From: Micromonospora alfalfae
GTDB lineage: Bacteria > Actinomycetota > Actinomycetes > Mycobacteriales > Micromonosporaceae
Direction of reading: 5' to 3'
Assembly (NCBI RefSeq): GCF_022230925.1
Contig: NZ_JAKKFH010000045.1
Span: forward strand, 335,889 to 399,888
Length of the DNA: 64,000 bases
In this document: positions 41,545-50,222 of the stretch, one piece after another
Numbering within the stretch: position 1 is the first letter of the stretch
Layout: each line of letters begins with the position of its first letter
The notes under the pieces: model-generated
Told to the model about the DNA's origin: nothing
What the model saw: the letters and a program-made list of their open reading frames with translations, nothing else
Databases searched by the model: none
Made by a program: the position numbers and the translations under genes

Positions 41545-43275
41545 TCAGTCGCGCAGCGGCACGGCCCAGCGCACCTCGGTGCCCTGCGGCTCGGCCGGGG
41601 CGATCGTGAAGGTGCCGTCGAGGCGGCTGGCGCGTTCGCGCAGGTTGACAAGGCCACCCCGGGCGGCGGCCGGGTCGCAGCCCACCCCGTTGTCGGTGAC
41701 TGCCACGGTGACCTGGCCGGCGTCGACGCGTACGACGACGTCGACGCGGGTGCACCGCGCGTGGCGGACCACGTTCGACAGCGCCTCGCGCAGCACGGCG
41801 GTGAGGTCCGGGCGGACGGCGTCCGGCACAGCGCTGTCCACCGGCCCGGTCAGGTCCAGGTGCGGCTTGAAGCCCAGCGCTTCGGCGGCCACCTCGATCT
41901 CCGCACGGATCTCGGTGCGCAGCTCCGAAGTCATCGGCGTACGCAGCTCGAAGATCGTCCGGCGGATGTCCCGGATGGTGGCGTCCAGGTCGTCGACGGC
42001 CGCGTTGATCCGCTTGGCCAGCTCGGGGCGGGCCATCGGTGCGGCGCTCTGGAGTTGCAGACCGGTGGCGAAGAGCCGTTGGATCACCACGTCGTGCAGG
42101 TCGCGGGCGATCCGCTCGCGGTCCTCAAGGACCACCAGCAGCTCCCGTTCCTCCTGGCCGCGCGCCCGTTCCATCGCCAGCGCGGCCTGCCCGGCGAAGC
42201 TGCCCAGCAGCGTCAGATCCTCCTCGCTGGCGCCACCGCCGCGCTCCGGCCGGTGCGCCACGATCAGCACACCGTGCAGGGTCTCCGCGGTGGCGAGTGG
42301 TGAGATCATCGCCTGGCCGGTGTGCAGCAGCGCCGGCCACGGCGCGGCGTGCGCCAGGTCGTCCACCTGGTCGTGCCGGCCCTGGGCGACCGCCGCGCCG
42401 AAGCTGGTGTCGACGGCGGGAAGGACCGCGCCGACGAGCGCGAGGGCCTGCCCGTCGTTGCCGTCGACAACCTCCACGGAGAACTGCTCGGTGTCGCTGT
42501 CGTAGAGCAGCACCAGCGCCAGCTCGGCCTCGGCGACCTCGCGGGCGCGGCGGGCGACCAACGCCAACGCGTCGGTACGGCGTACCTCGCCCAGCAGCAC
42601 CGTGGTGATCTCGGCGGTGGCGGCGAGCCAGCGTTCCCGCCGGTGCGCCAGGGCGTACAGGCGGGCGTTCTCGATGGCCACACCGGCGGCGGCGGCGAGC
42701 GCGACGACGATCTCCTCGTCGTCCTCTGTGAACTCCGCGCCGCCCTGCTTCTCCGCCAGGTAGAGGTTGCCGAAGATCTGGTCGCGGATGAGGACCGGCA
42801 CGCCCAGGAAGCTGTGCATGGGCGGGTGGTTGGCCGGGAACCCGAAGGAGCGGGGGTGCTGGGTGATGTCGGGCATCCGCAGCGGCCGGGGATCGTCGAT
42901 GAGCAGGCCGAGCACGCCGCGCCCGTGCGGCAGGTCGCCGATCTGCTCATGCTGCTCGGGCGTGACGCCGTGGACGATGAAGTCGTGCAGCAACCGGTCC
43001 GGGCCGACCACGCCGAGCGCGCCGTAGCGGGCGCCGACCAACTCGCAGGCCGCCTGCACGATGCGTTGCAGTGTGGTGCGCAGATCCAGGTTGGTGCCGA
43101 TGCCGACCACCGCGTCGAGCAGGGCCCGCAGGCGCTCCCGGCTGGTCACCACCTCGCCGACCCGGACCAGCATCTCCTGCAACAGCTCGTCGAGACGGAC
43201 CCGGGACAGCGGGCTCAGCCCGAGCGACGGTGTCGGGGACGGTTCCTGACGGGGCGACGGCGCGCTGCTGGTCAC
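41545..43275 (-). CDS. devS: DevS/DosT-like GAF-GAF histidine kinase, probable haem gas sensor
   Basis: A 576-residue kinase. GAF1 (about 62-207) keeps DLRTTLQRIVQAACELVGARYGALGVV and the His150 of FGFPANHPPMHSFLGVP, which lines up with the proximal haem ligand His149 of M. tuberculosis DosS. GAF2 spans about 230-372. The HisKA_3 phosphoacceptor is His394 in RERIARDLHDVVIQRLFATGL; the HATPase ends EPQGTEVRWAVPL. It likely senses O2, NO or CO (or redox state) and phosphorylates the convergent devR product. The stop codons of the two genes are 16 bases apart. Confidence 0.93.
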   Translation of the reverse strand: MTSSAPSPRQEPSPTPSLGLSPLSRVRLDELLQEMLVRVGEVVTSRERLRALLDAVVGIGTNLDLRTTLQRIVQAACELVGARYGALGVVGPDRLLHDFIVHGVTPEQHEQIGDLPHGRGVLGLLIDDPRPLRMPDITQHPRSFGFPANHPPMHSFLGVPVLIRDQIFGNLYLAEKQGGAEFTEDDEEIVVALAAAAGVAIENARLYALAHRRERWLAATAEITTVLLGEVRRTDALALVARRAREVAEAELALVLLYDSDTEQFSVEVVDGNDGQALALVGAVLPAVDTSFGAAVAQGRHDQVDDLAHAAPWPALLHTGQAMISPLATAETLHGVLIVAHRPERGGGASEEDLTLLGSFAGQAALAMERARGQEERELLVVLEDRERIARDLHDVVIQRLFATGLQLQSAAPMARPELAKRINAAVDDLDATIRDIRRTIFELRTPMTSELRTEIRAEIEVAAEALGFKPHLDLTGPVDSAVPDAVRPDLTAVLREALSNVVRHARCTRVDVVVRVDAGQVTVAVTDNGVGCDPAAARGGLVNLRERASRLDGTFTIAPAEPQGTEVRWAVPLRD

Positions 43276-43315
43276 CGGGGGATGGTAGCGCCGGTGCCGC
43301 TCGTCGCCAGACCCG

Positions 43316-44299
43316 TCAACTGACGGCGGAGGTGTCGACCACCTGCGCGGTGGTCAACCGCGGCGTGTGCGGCGGGCCGGAGTGTGCCGGGTCCGCGATG
43401 CCCAACCGCAGCACGAGGTACGGGAAGCCGATCCCGGAGAGCAGCTGCCGCAGGGTCTGCCGGGTGCCCGGCACCTCCACCACCGCGCTGAGCGGCACCA
43501 CCGACACGCCGAGTCGGGTGGCGGTCAGCCAACCGGCGGAGAGCGCCTCGCCGGCACGCAACCAGTTGTCCCGTTCGTCCTCGTCGCCGTGCAGCATCGC
43601 GTACACCGCCATCCGGTCGTGGCCCGGACCCACCGGCAGGCTGCCGGGACGCCCGAAGTCCCGACCCGGCACTGTCGTCTGCGCGGGCTGCTCGGGCAGC
43701 ACCTCGGCCGGCAGGCCGGTGCCCGAACCAGCCCGGCTGGTCCAGTACGCCAGCTCGCTACGTACCTCCGGGTCCTCGGCCTCGACCCGGTCGGCGTGCC
43801 CGGCGGTGGCGGCCAGCTCCAGCACCTGGTCACGGTCGAGGATCTGCAACCGGCAGCCTTCCTCGCTGACCGCCCGGGTGATCTCCTCGATCGCCGTGGG
43901 CGGAACCGGCTCGTCGCTGACCGGCCGCCGATCGGTGTGCCGCACCTGCATGCACTGCACCATGCGCATGGCGTCCGGGTCGGCCCCGGTGTGGCTGAGG
44001 TCGGTCAGCCGGGCCAGCAGCTCGTTGTCGTCCGGGTCGGGCAGCCGCTCCACCACGGCGCGCCAGCCCTCGGCGGCCAGCGCCAGTCGGGCGTGGTGCA
44101 GAGCGATGCCGCAACTGATCGCGAGCAGCCGCCCCTCGGGGTCGCTGGCGGCGAGCTGCCGGTCGGCGACCGAGCGCAGTTCCAACGCGTCGGGCAGCAC
44201 CCGCCAACGCCACGGCTGGGTGTTGTGCACCGAGGGAGCGTGGCCTGCGGTGGCGGCGGCCTCCGCCAGCGCGGTGGTCAGCTGACTTTCCTGACTCAT
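43316..44299 (-). CDS. Acg-family FMN-binding nitroreductase-like protein
   Basis: A 327-residue paralogue of the protein at 39721-40695, sharing APSVHNTQPWRWRV and ASDPEGRLLAISCGIALHHARLAL. The C-terminal VPLSAVVEVPGTRQTLRQLL is also family-typical. ATG 44299 is favoured over the upstream in-frame GTG at 44326 because GGAAAGG stands 7 bases away. Divergent from the P-type ATPase gene, with a DevR-like box in between. Probable DevR target. Confidence 0.93.
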   Translation of the reverse strand: MSQESQLTTALAEAAATAGHAPSVHNTQPWRWRVLPDALELRSVADRQLAASDPEGRLLAISCGIALHHARLALAAEGWRAVVERLPDPDDNELLARLTDLSHTGADPDAMRMVQCMQVRHTDRRPVSDEPVPPTAIEEITRAVSEEGCRLQILDRDQVLELAATAGHADRVEAEDPEVRSELAYWTSRAGSGTGLPAEVLPEQPAQTTVPGRDFGRPGSLPVGPGHDRMAVYAMLHGDEDERDNWLRAGEALSAGWLTATRLGVSVVPLSAVVEVPGTRQTLRQLLSGIGFPYLVLRLGIADPAHSGPPHTPRLTTAQVVDTSAVS

Positions 44300-44396
44300 G
44301 GTCACGACCTTTCCGTCTCTGCTCATCGTGCCGTATGGCGCGTCACCGCGCCCGGGGTTGCCGCCTCATCCTGTGGCCTTCGGCGGTGCCCCCGCA

Positions 44397-44410
44397 GGGC
44401 CACAGGTCCC
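44397..44410. promoter_or_regulatory. DevR/DosR-like box 3
   Basis: GGGCC-ACAG-GTCCC, the same GGGMC-N4-GKCCC pattern as the two boxes near devR. It lies in the divergent region of the nitroreductase and the ATPase and could serve either. Confidence 0.55.
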
Positions 44411-44530
44411 GACCTCGCCGGGCCGTTACGCCCGCCGAGCGAGGTTCGACGCACCGCCACGACGTACGTCCACCGGACGAAACATCCGGGGGAGGGCCGC
44501 TCGGAGCCCTCCGGCTGCGACGATGCGCAG

Positions 44531-46876
44531 GTGGGGGCCGAGCCGACCAGGTGCGTACCGGAGCAGCCGGTCCGCGGCCGTGTTCGGCGGTGGTGGGCCT
44601 GGACTCCACTCGTCGGGCTCGGCATCGGGGTGCTGGCCGGCGCGGCGTTACGTATCGCCGGCCGGCCGGGCGCGGCCAACCTGATCTGGGCGGCCGTCAC
44701 GGTGGCCGCGCTGCTGCCGGCTGCGTGGTCGATGCTGCGCGCGTTGTGGCACCGGCGCTTCGGGGTGGACGTGATCGCCGTGCTGGCCCTGGCCGGTGCG
44801 CTCGGCGTCGGGGAGTACCTGGCCGGGGCGGTCATCGCCGTGATGCTGGCGACCGGGCGGTCGTTGGAGTCGTATGCGCAGCGCCGGGCCACCCGCGACC
44901 TGCGGGCGTTGCTGGCGCGCGCTCCGCGTACCGCCCGTCGGCGTGGGCCCGGCGGCGCGATCGAGGTCGTGCCGCTGGACCAGGTGGCGGTGGCGGACCG
45001 GTTGCTGGTGGGCCCGGGGGACGTGGTGCCGGTCGACGGAACCGTCGACGAGGCCGCCACGCTGGACGAGTCGGTGGTGACCGGGGAGTCGCGGTTGGTC
45101 CAGCGGGCGGCCGGGGAGGTGGTGGCCAGCGGTGTGGTCAACGCCGGCGCGGGGTTCGGCATGCGCGCGACGAAGAACGCGGCGCAGAGCACGTACGCCG
45201 GGATCGTCCGGCTGGCCCAGGAGGCGACCGCCCGCCAGGCCCCGATGGTGCGGCTGGCCGACCGGTACGCCGCCGCGTTCGTGCCGTTCACGCTGGTCCT
45301 GGCCGGGCTGGGTTGGCTGCTCTCCGGCGACGTGGTGCGGGCGGTGGCGGTGCTGGTGGTGGCCACCCCCTGTCCGCTGTTGCTGGCCACGCCGATCGCG
45401 ATCGTGTCCGGCCTGTCCCGGGTGGCCAGGCGCGGGGTGCTGGTCCGCGACGGTGGCGCGCTGGAACTGCTCGGCCGGGCGCGGACGCTGTTGGTGGACA
45501 AGACCGGCACTCTGACCGCCGGCCGTCCGCGCGCCGCCGAGACCGTCGTCGCCCCAGGTGGTGATCGTGACGAGGTGTTGCGCCTCGCGGCCTCGGTCGA
45601 GCAGTTGTCGCCGCACGTGCTGGCCACTGCGTTGGTTCGGCAGGCCCGCGATCGTGGGCTGACACTGACCGAGCCGACTGGCGTCACCGAGGAGCCGGGA
45701 CGGGGAGTCAGCGGCCGGGTCGACGGGCGCCTGGTCCGGGTTGGTCAGTTCACCGGGGAACTGCCCGAGTGGGCGGACCGGGCGCGGGCCCGCACCGAGC
45801 TGGCCGGTTGGTCAGCGGTGTGGGTCAGCGACGAGGGCGGACCGCTCGGCGCGATCCTGCTGGAGGATCCGGTGCGCCCCGACGCCCGCCGGACCGTGCG
45901 TCGGTTGCGTGCGGCGGGGCTGCGGCGGATCGTGCTGGTCACGGGCGACCAGCCGACCACCGCCGCGCAGGTCGCGGCGATGGTCGGGGTGGACGACGTG
46001 CTGGCCCGCTGCACGCCGCAGGAGAAGGTGGCCCGGGTCCGGGCGGAGGCCGACCGGGCGGTCACCGTGATGGTCGGCGACGGGGTCAACGACGCTCCTG
46101 CGCTTGCCGAGGCGCACGTGGGCGTGGCGATGGGTGCGACAGGCGCGAACGCCTCGGCGGACGTGGCGGACGCGGTGCTCACCGTGGACCGGCTGGACCG
46201 GCTCGCCGACGTGGTGGAGATCGCCCGGTACGCCCGGCGGATCGCCGTGCAGAGCGCCACCGTTGGGATGGGGTTGGCCGTGCTGGCGATGCTCGTGGCG
46301 GCGGCCGGTCGGCTGCCCCCGGTCGCTGGCGCGTTCCTCCAGGAGGGCATCGACGTGCTGGTGATCCTCAACGCGCTGCGGGCACTGCGGGGAGGGCTGC
46401 GCCGGCGGGACGTCCCGGCGCGTACCCGGGAGTTGCTCGCCCATTACGCGGCGGAACACCAGGCGGTCCGCGACGTACGGGCCGGGTTGCGGGACAGCGC
46501 CGACCTGGTCGCCACGGACCCGGCCTCGCCGAGGTGCGTGCCGGCGGTACGCGAGACGCACCGCCGGCTGACCGAGCGGGTGCTGCCGCACGAGGCTGCC
46601 GAGGAGCGACAGCTCTACCCCGCGCTGGCCTCCCCGCTGGGCAGCGGGGAGGCGACTTCGACGATGAGCCGGGCGCACGTGGAGATTCGCCGCCAGGTGG
46701 ATCTGCTCGGCGCCCAACTCGCCCAGATCGCCGACGGCCGGCTGCGTCCCGATCAGGTTCCCGACCTGCTGGCCACCCTCTACGGGTTGGACGCGCTGCT
46801 GCGCCTGCACCTGGCCCAGGAAGAGGAGGAGTTCTTCTCCCTCGACCCGTCGGACCCGACGCCTGCGCGGCGGTGA
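44531..46876 (+). CDS. P-type ATPase fused to a hemerythrin-like domain
   Basis: About 781 residues. After two N-terminal helices there is a P1B-type core: TGES A-domain, the cation site TPCPLL with Cys281, the phosphorylation site DKTGTLT (Asp323) and GDGVNDAP near residue 516. The heavy-metal HMA domain is absent and the usual SEHP N-domain motif is SPHVLA, so the conserved Pro is lost. From about residue 636 the C-terminus carries four helices with His and Glu (AHYAAEHQAVRD, RETHRRLTERVLPHEAAEERQL, SRAHVEIRRQ, LRLHLAQEEEEF), the hemerythrin layout for a diiron site. Transport of a metal linked to O2 or redox sensing is inference. Start uncertain; GTG 44531 precedes the first helix. Confidence 0.85.
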   Translation: MGAEPTRCVPEQPVRGRVRRWWAWTPLVGLGIGVLAGAALRIAGRPGAANLIWAAVTVAALLPAAWSMLRALWHRRFGVDVIAVLALAGALGVGEYLAGAVIAVMLATGRSLESYAQRRATRDLRALLARAPRTARRRGPGGAIEVVPLDQVAVADRLLVGPGDVVPVDGTVDEAATLDESVVTGESRLVQRAAGEVVASGVVNAGAGFGMRATKNAAQSTYAGIVRLAQEATARQAPMVRLADRYAAAFVPFTLVLAGLGWLLSGDVVRAVAVLVVATPCPLLLATPIAIVSGLSRVARRGVLVRDGGALELLGRARTLLVDKTGTLTAGRPRAAETVVAPGGDRDEVLRLAASVEQLSPHVLATALVRQARDRGLTLTEPTGVTEEPGRGVSGRVDGRLVRVGQFTGELPEWADRARARTELAGWSAVWVSDEGGPLGAILLEDPVRPDARRTVRRLRAAGLRRIVLVTGDQPTTAAQVAAMVGVDDVLARCTPQEKVARVRAEADRAVTVMVGDGVNDAPALAEAHVGVAMGATGANASADVADAVLTVDRLDRLADVVEIARYARRIAVQSATVGMGLAVLAMLVAAAGRLPPVAGAFLQEGIDVLVILNALRALRGGLRRRDVPARTRELLAHYAAEHQAVRDVRAGLRDSADLVATDPASPRCVPAVRETHRRLTERVLPHEAAEERQLYPALASPLGSGEATSTMSRAHVEIRRQVDLLGAQLAQIADGRLRPDQVPDLLATLYGLDALLRLHLAQEEEEFFSLDPSDPTPARR

Positions 46877-46901
46877 ACCGCCACCCGGGCGCCCGCCGCG
46901 G

Positions 46902-47750
46902 TCAGCGTTCGCGAACCACGGCGACCGGGCAGTTGGCGTGTTGGATGAGCTGTTGACTGACCGAGCCGAGCAGCATGCCGGCCAGCCCGCCCCGGCCTCG
47001 GCTGCCGACCACGATCAGCCGCGCGTCCCGACTCGCCTCGATCAGCATCGCCGCCGGGCTCGTCGGCACCAGGTCGACGGTTACCGCCAGCTCGGGGAAC
47101 GTCCGCCGCCACGGCTCCAGCGCCTGTTCCACGGCGGCCCGTTCGTCGGGCACCCCGGCCGCCCCGCCGGGGCCCGGGGTCCAGGCGTGCAGGACGCGCA
47201 GCGGCGTCCGCCGTTGCGCCGCCCGTTCGACCGCGAAGCCGAGCGCCACCAGCGAGGGTTCCGAACCGTCCACACCGACCGCCACCGGGCCGGCCGGCGC
47301 GGCGACCGAGGGCCCGTCGCGGACCACCACGACCGGGCAGTGGGCGTGCGCGGCCACCGAGACCGCCGTCGACCCGGCGAGCAGGCCGCCGAAGCCGCCG
47401 TGACCCCGGCTGCCCAGTACCAGCATCCCGGCCTCCGCCGAGCGTTCCTGCAACACCAGCGCGGGCGGCCCGTCGTACACCTCGCCGGTGATCCGCAGCC
47501 CGGGGTTTGCCGCGGTGGCGTCCGCCGCGGCCCTGCGAACGAGGTCCTCGACCTGCCGGCGGGCGGTGTCGTCCGGCCACACGCCGGGGGCCACGCCCGG
47601 GCCGACCCAACTGGCCACTGTCAGCCACTCGAAGACGTACGCCAGCCGCACCGGCTGGCCGCTGTGCCGCGCCTCCTCCACGGCCCAGTTCAGGGCCACC
47701 GAGGCGTCGGTGGAGCCGTCGTAGCCGACCAGGATCTCCGCGTCGCGCAC
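46902..47750 (-). CDS. Universal stress protein, two UspA domains
   Basis: A 282-residue cytoplasmic protein of two tandem UspA domains, each with an ATP-binding G-x2-G-x9-G-S/T block (LVLGSRGHGGFGGLLAGSTAVSVAAHAHCPVVVV and VVGSRGRGGLAGMLLGSVSQQLIQHANCPVAVV). In mycobacteria such proteins are DosR-regulon members involved in dormancy. It begins 11 bases after the phosphoketolase stop, with GGAGGA upstream of GTG 47750, so it is in that operon. Confidence 0.95.
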   Translation of the reverse strand: MRDAEILVGYDGSTDASVALNWAVEEARHSGQPVRLAYVFEWLTVASWVGPGVAPGVWPDDTARRQVEDLVRRAAADATAANPGLRITGEVYDGPPALVLQERSAEAGMLVLGSRGHGGFGGLLAGSTAVSVAAHAHCPVVVVRDGPSVAAPAGPVAVGVDGSEPSLVALGFAVERAAQRRTPLRVLHAWTPGPGGAAGVPDERAAVEQALEPWRRTFPELAVTVDLVPTSPAAMLIEASRDARLIVVGSRGRGGLAGMLLGSVSQQLIQHANCPVAVVRER

Positions 47751-47761
47751 GTCGTCCTCCT

Positions 47762-50158
47762 TCAGGGGGTGGTCGGGTCGGTTTCGCGGACCCAGCGCCA
47801 TTCGGCGACCTGGGGGTCGTCCTCGCCGTACTGGCGGGTGTAGTCGCGGGCCGCCTGTCGGGCGTCGACCATCCGTTGGCGCAGGTGCGCGGCGCTGGCG
47901 GCCAGCCCGGGCACTCGGTCGATGACGTCGATGACCAGGTGGAAGCGGTCCAGGTCGTTGAGCATCACCATGTCGAACGGGGTGGTGGTGGTGCCCTCCT
48001 CCTTGTAACCGCGCACGTGCAGGTTCTCGTGGTTGGTGCGACGGTAGGTGAGACGGTGGATCAGCCACGGATAACCGTGGTACGCGAAGATGATCGGCCG
48101 GTCCTCGGTGAAGATGGTGTCGAACTCGTTGTCGGTCAGGCCGTGTGGGTGCTCGGTGTCCGGCTGGAGTCGCATCAGGTCGACCACGTTGACCAGGCGC
48201 ACCTTCAACGTCGGCAGGTTCTGACGCAGCAGCTCGACGGCGGCCAACGTCTCCAGGGTGGGCACGTCTCCGCAGCAGGCGAGCACCACGTCCGGCTCGG
48301 TGCCGCCGTCGTTGCTGGCCCACTCCCAGATGCCCAGGCCACGCCGGGTGTGCTGGATCGCCTCGGTCATCGTCAGCCAGTTCGGGGCGGCCTGCTTACC
48401 GGCCACCACCACGTTGATGTAGTGCCGGCTGCGCAGGCAGTGGTCCATGGTGGCGAGCAGCGTGTTGGCGTCCGGCGGCAGATAGACCCGCACCACCTCG
48501 GCCTTCTTGTTGACCACGTGGTCGATGAAGCCCGGGTCCTGGTGGGAGAAGCCGTTGTGGTCCTGCCGCCAGACATGGCTGGAGAGCAGGTAGTTCAGCG
48601 AGGCGATCGGCTGTCGCCAGGGGATGGCCCGGGTCACCTTCAGCCACTTGGCGTGCTGGTTGAGCATCGAGTCGACGATGTGGATGAACGCCTCGTAGCT
48701 GGTGAACACGCCGTGCCGGCCGGTCAGCAGGTAGCCCTCCAGCCAGCCCTGGCACAGGTGCTCGGAGAGCACCTCCATGACCCGCCCGTCGGGGGAGAGG
48801 TGGTCGTCGCCGGGCACCGTGGCGGCCACCCAGGCCCGGTCGGTCACCTCGAACGCCGCACCCAGCCGGTTGGACGCGACCTCGTCCGGGCCGAACAGCC
48901 GGAACGTCTCCGGGTTGGCGCTGATGACGTCGCGGATCCAGGGGCCGAGCACCCCCGTCGCGCCGGCGACCGGCGTACCCGGTTCGGGTACCTCCACGCC
49001 GTAGTCGCGAAAGTCCGGCAGGGTCAGGTCGCGCAGCACCACACCGCCGTTGGTGACCGGGTTGGCGCTCATCCGCCGGTCACCGCGCGGCGGCAGCGTC
49101 AGCAGCTCCTCCACCGGCGCGCCTGTCGCGTCGAACAGCTCCTCCGGCCGGTAGCTGCGCAGCCAGTGCTCCAGCTCGGCCCGGTGTGCCGGGTTGTCGC
49201 GGACGCCCGACAGCGGCACCTGGTGGGCGCGGTAGGTGCCCTCCACCTGGGTGCCGTCGACCTCACGCGGGCCGGTCCAGCCCTTCGGCGTCCGCAGAAT
49301 GATCATCGGCCAGCGGGGACGTTCGACGACGCTTCCGGAGCGGGCCCGCCGCTGGATCTCGGCGATCTCGCTCAGCACACGGTCCAGCGTCGCGGCGAGG
49401 GTCCGGTGCACCCGGGCGGGCTCGTCACCGGCCACCACGTACGGCTGGTAGCCGGATCCGCGCATGAGGTCGAGCAGGTCGGCCTCGGGGATCCGGGACA
49501 GCACTGTCGGGTTGGCGATCTTGTAGCCGTTGAGGTGCAGGATGGGCAGCACCGCGCCGTCGCGCGCCGGGTTGAGGAACACGTCGGAGAGCCAACTGCC
49601 GGCCAGCGGCCCGGTCTCCGCCTCGCCGTCGCCGATCACGCAGGCCACCAGCAGGTCCGGATGGTCGAACGCGGCGCCGTAGGCGTGGCTCAACGCGTAC
49701 CCGAGCTCGCCGCCTTCGTGGATCGAACCCGGCACGTCCGCAGCGACATGGCTGGGGATGCCACCCGGGAAGGAGAACTGGCGGAAGAGCCGGGACATCC
49801 CGGCCTCGTCGCGGGCCACGTCGTGGTAGCGCTCCGACCAGGTGCCCTCCAGCCAGGTGTTGGCCACGATGGCCGGACCGCCGTGGCCGGGGCCGGTGAC
49901 CAGCATGGCGTTGAGGTCGCGCGCCACGATCACCCGGTTGAGGTGGGCGTAGATCAGGTTGAGGCCGGGGCTGGTGCCCCAGTGTCCGAGCAGCCGGGGT
50001 TTGATGTCGTCGGGCGCCAGCGGCTCGCGTAGCAGCGGATTGTCCAGCAGGTAGATCTGCCCGACGGTGAGGTAGTTCGCGGCGCGCCAGTAGGCGTCCA
50101 GCCGGCGCAGCTCGTCGTCGGTGAGGGTGGGGTGCACGTCGAGAGCGGTCTCCATCAT
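47762..50158 (-). CDS. Phosphoketolase (xylulose-5-P/fructose-6-P)
   Basis: A 798-residue TPP enzyme that splits xylulose-5-phosphate (and often fructose-6-phosphate) into acetyl phosphate plus a triose or tetrose phosphate. The signatures GHWGTSPGLNLIYAHLNRVI and EGGELGYALSHAYGAAFDHPDLLVACVIGDGEAETG are both present, and length is full. The pathway gives ATP through acetate kinase without oxygen, which fits the dormancy block. Start codons ATG 50158 and ATG 50155 are both plausible after GAGAGG. Followed by a universal stress protein gene. Confidence 0.97.
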   Translation of the reverse strand: MMETALDVHPTLTDDELRRLDAYWRAANYLTVGQIYLLDNPLLREPLAPDDIKPRLLGHWGTSPGLNLIYAHLNRVIVARDLNAMLVTGPGHGGPAIVANTWLEGTWSERYHDVARDEAGMSRLFRQFSFPGGIPSHVAADVPGSIHEGGELGYALSHAYGAAFDHPDLLVACVIGDGEAETGPLAGSWLSDVFLNPARDGAVLPILHLNGYKIANPTVLSRIPEADLLDLMRGSGYQPYVVAGDEPARVHRTLAATLDRVLSEIAEIQRRARSGSVVERPRWPMIILRTPKGWTGPREVDGTQVEGTYRAHQVPLSGVRDNPAHRAELEHWLRSYRPEELFDATGAPVEELLTLPPRGDRRMSANPVTNGGVVLRDLTLPDFRDYGVEVPEPGTPVAGATGVLGPWIRDVISANPETFRLFGPDEVASNRLGAAFEVTDRAWVAATVPGDDHLSPDGRVMEVLSEHLCQGWLEGYLLTGRHGVFTSYEAFIHIVDSMLNQHAKWLKVTRAIPWRQPIASLNYLLSSHVWRQDHNGFSHQDPGFIDHVVNKKAEVVRVYLPPDANTLLATMDHCLRSRHYINVVVAGKQAAPNWLTMTEAIQHTRRGLGIWEWASNDGGTEPDVVLACCGDVPTLETLAAVELLRQNLPTLKVRLVNVVDLMRLQPDTEHPHGLTDNEFDTIFTEDRPIIFAYHGYPWLIHRLTYRRTNHENLHVRGYKEEGTTTTPFDMVMLNDLDRFHLVIDVIDRVPGLAASAAHLRQRMVDARQAARDYTRQYGEDDPQVAEWRWVRETDPTTP

Positions 50159-50180
50159 GCTGCCTCTCGCGGGTAGGAGT

Positions 50181-50219
50181 GGGGCGTCCGGCGTCCAGCC
50201 TGGCCGCTGCGGACGCCCC
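50181..50219. terminator. Hairpin downstream of universal stress protein gene
   Basis: Perfect 10-bp arms GGGGCGTCCG (50181-50190) and CGGACGCCCC (50210-50219) with a 19-base loop lie between the upstream stress-protein stop and the phosphoketolase start, probably terminating the former. Confidence 0.6.
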
Positions 50220-50222
50220 GGG

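Noticed and set aside
43367..44530. Extension of the P-type ATPase frame upstream across the nitroreductase gene
   Set aside because: The translation there is Arg/Gly/His-rich and lies opposite a well-supported nitroreductase gene. The true N-terminus should be near the first membrane helix.
50181..50219. DevR-like site upstream of the phosphoketolase gene
   Set aside because: The region contains a simple hairpin GGGGCGTCCG/CGGACGCCCC but no GGGMC-N4-GKCCC box, so I do not claim direct DevR control for this gene.
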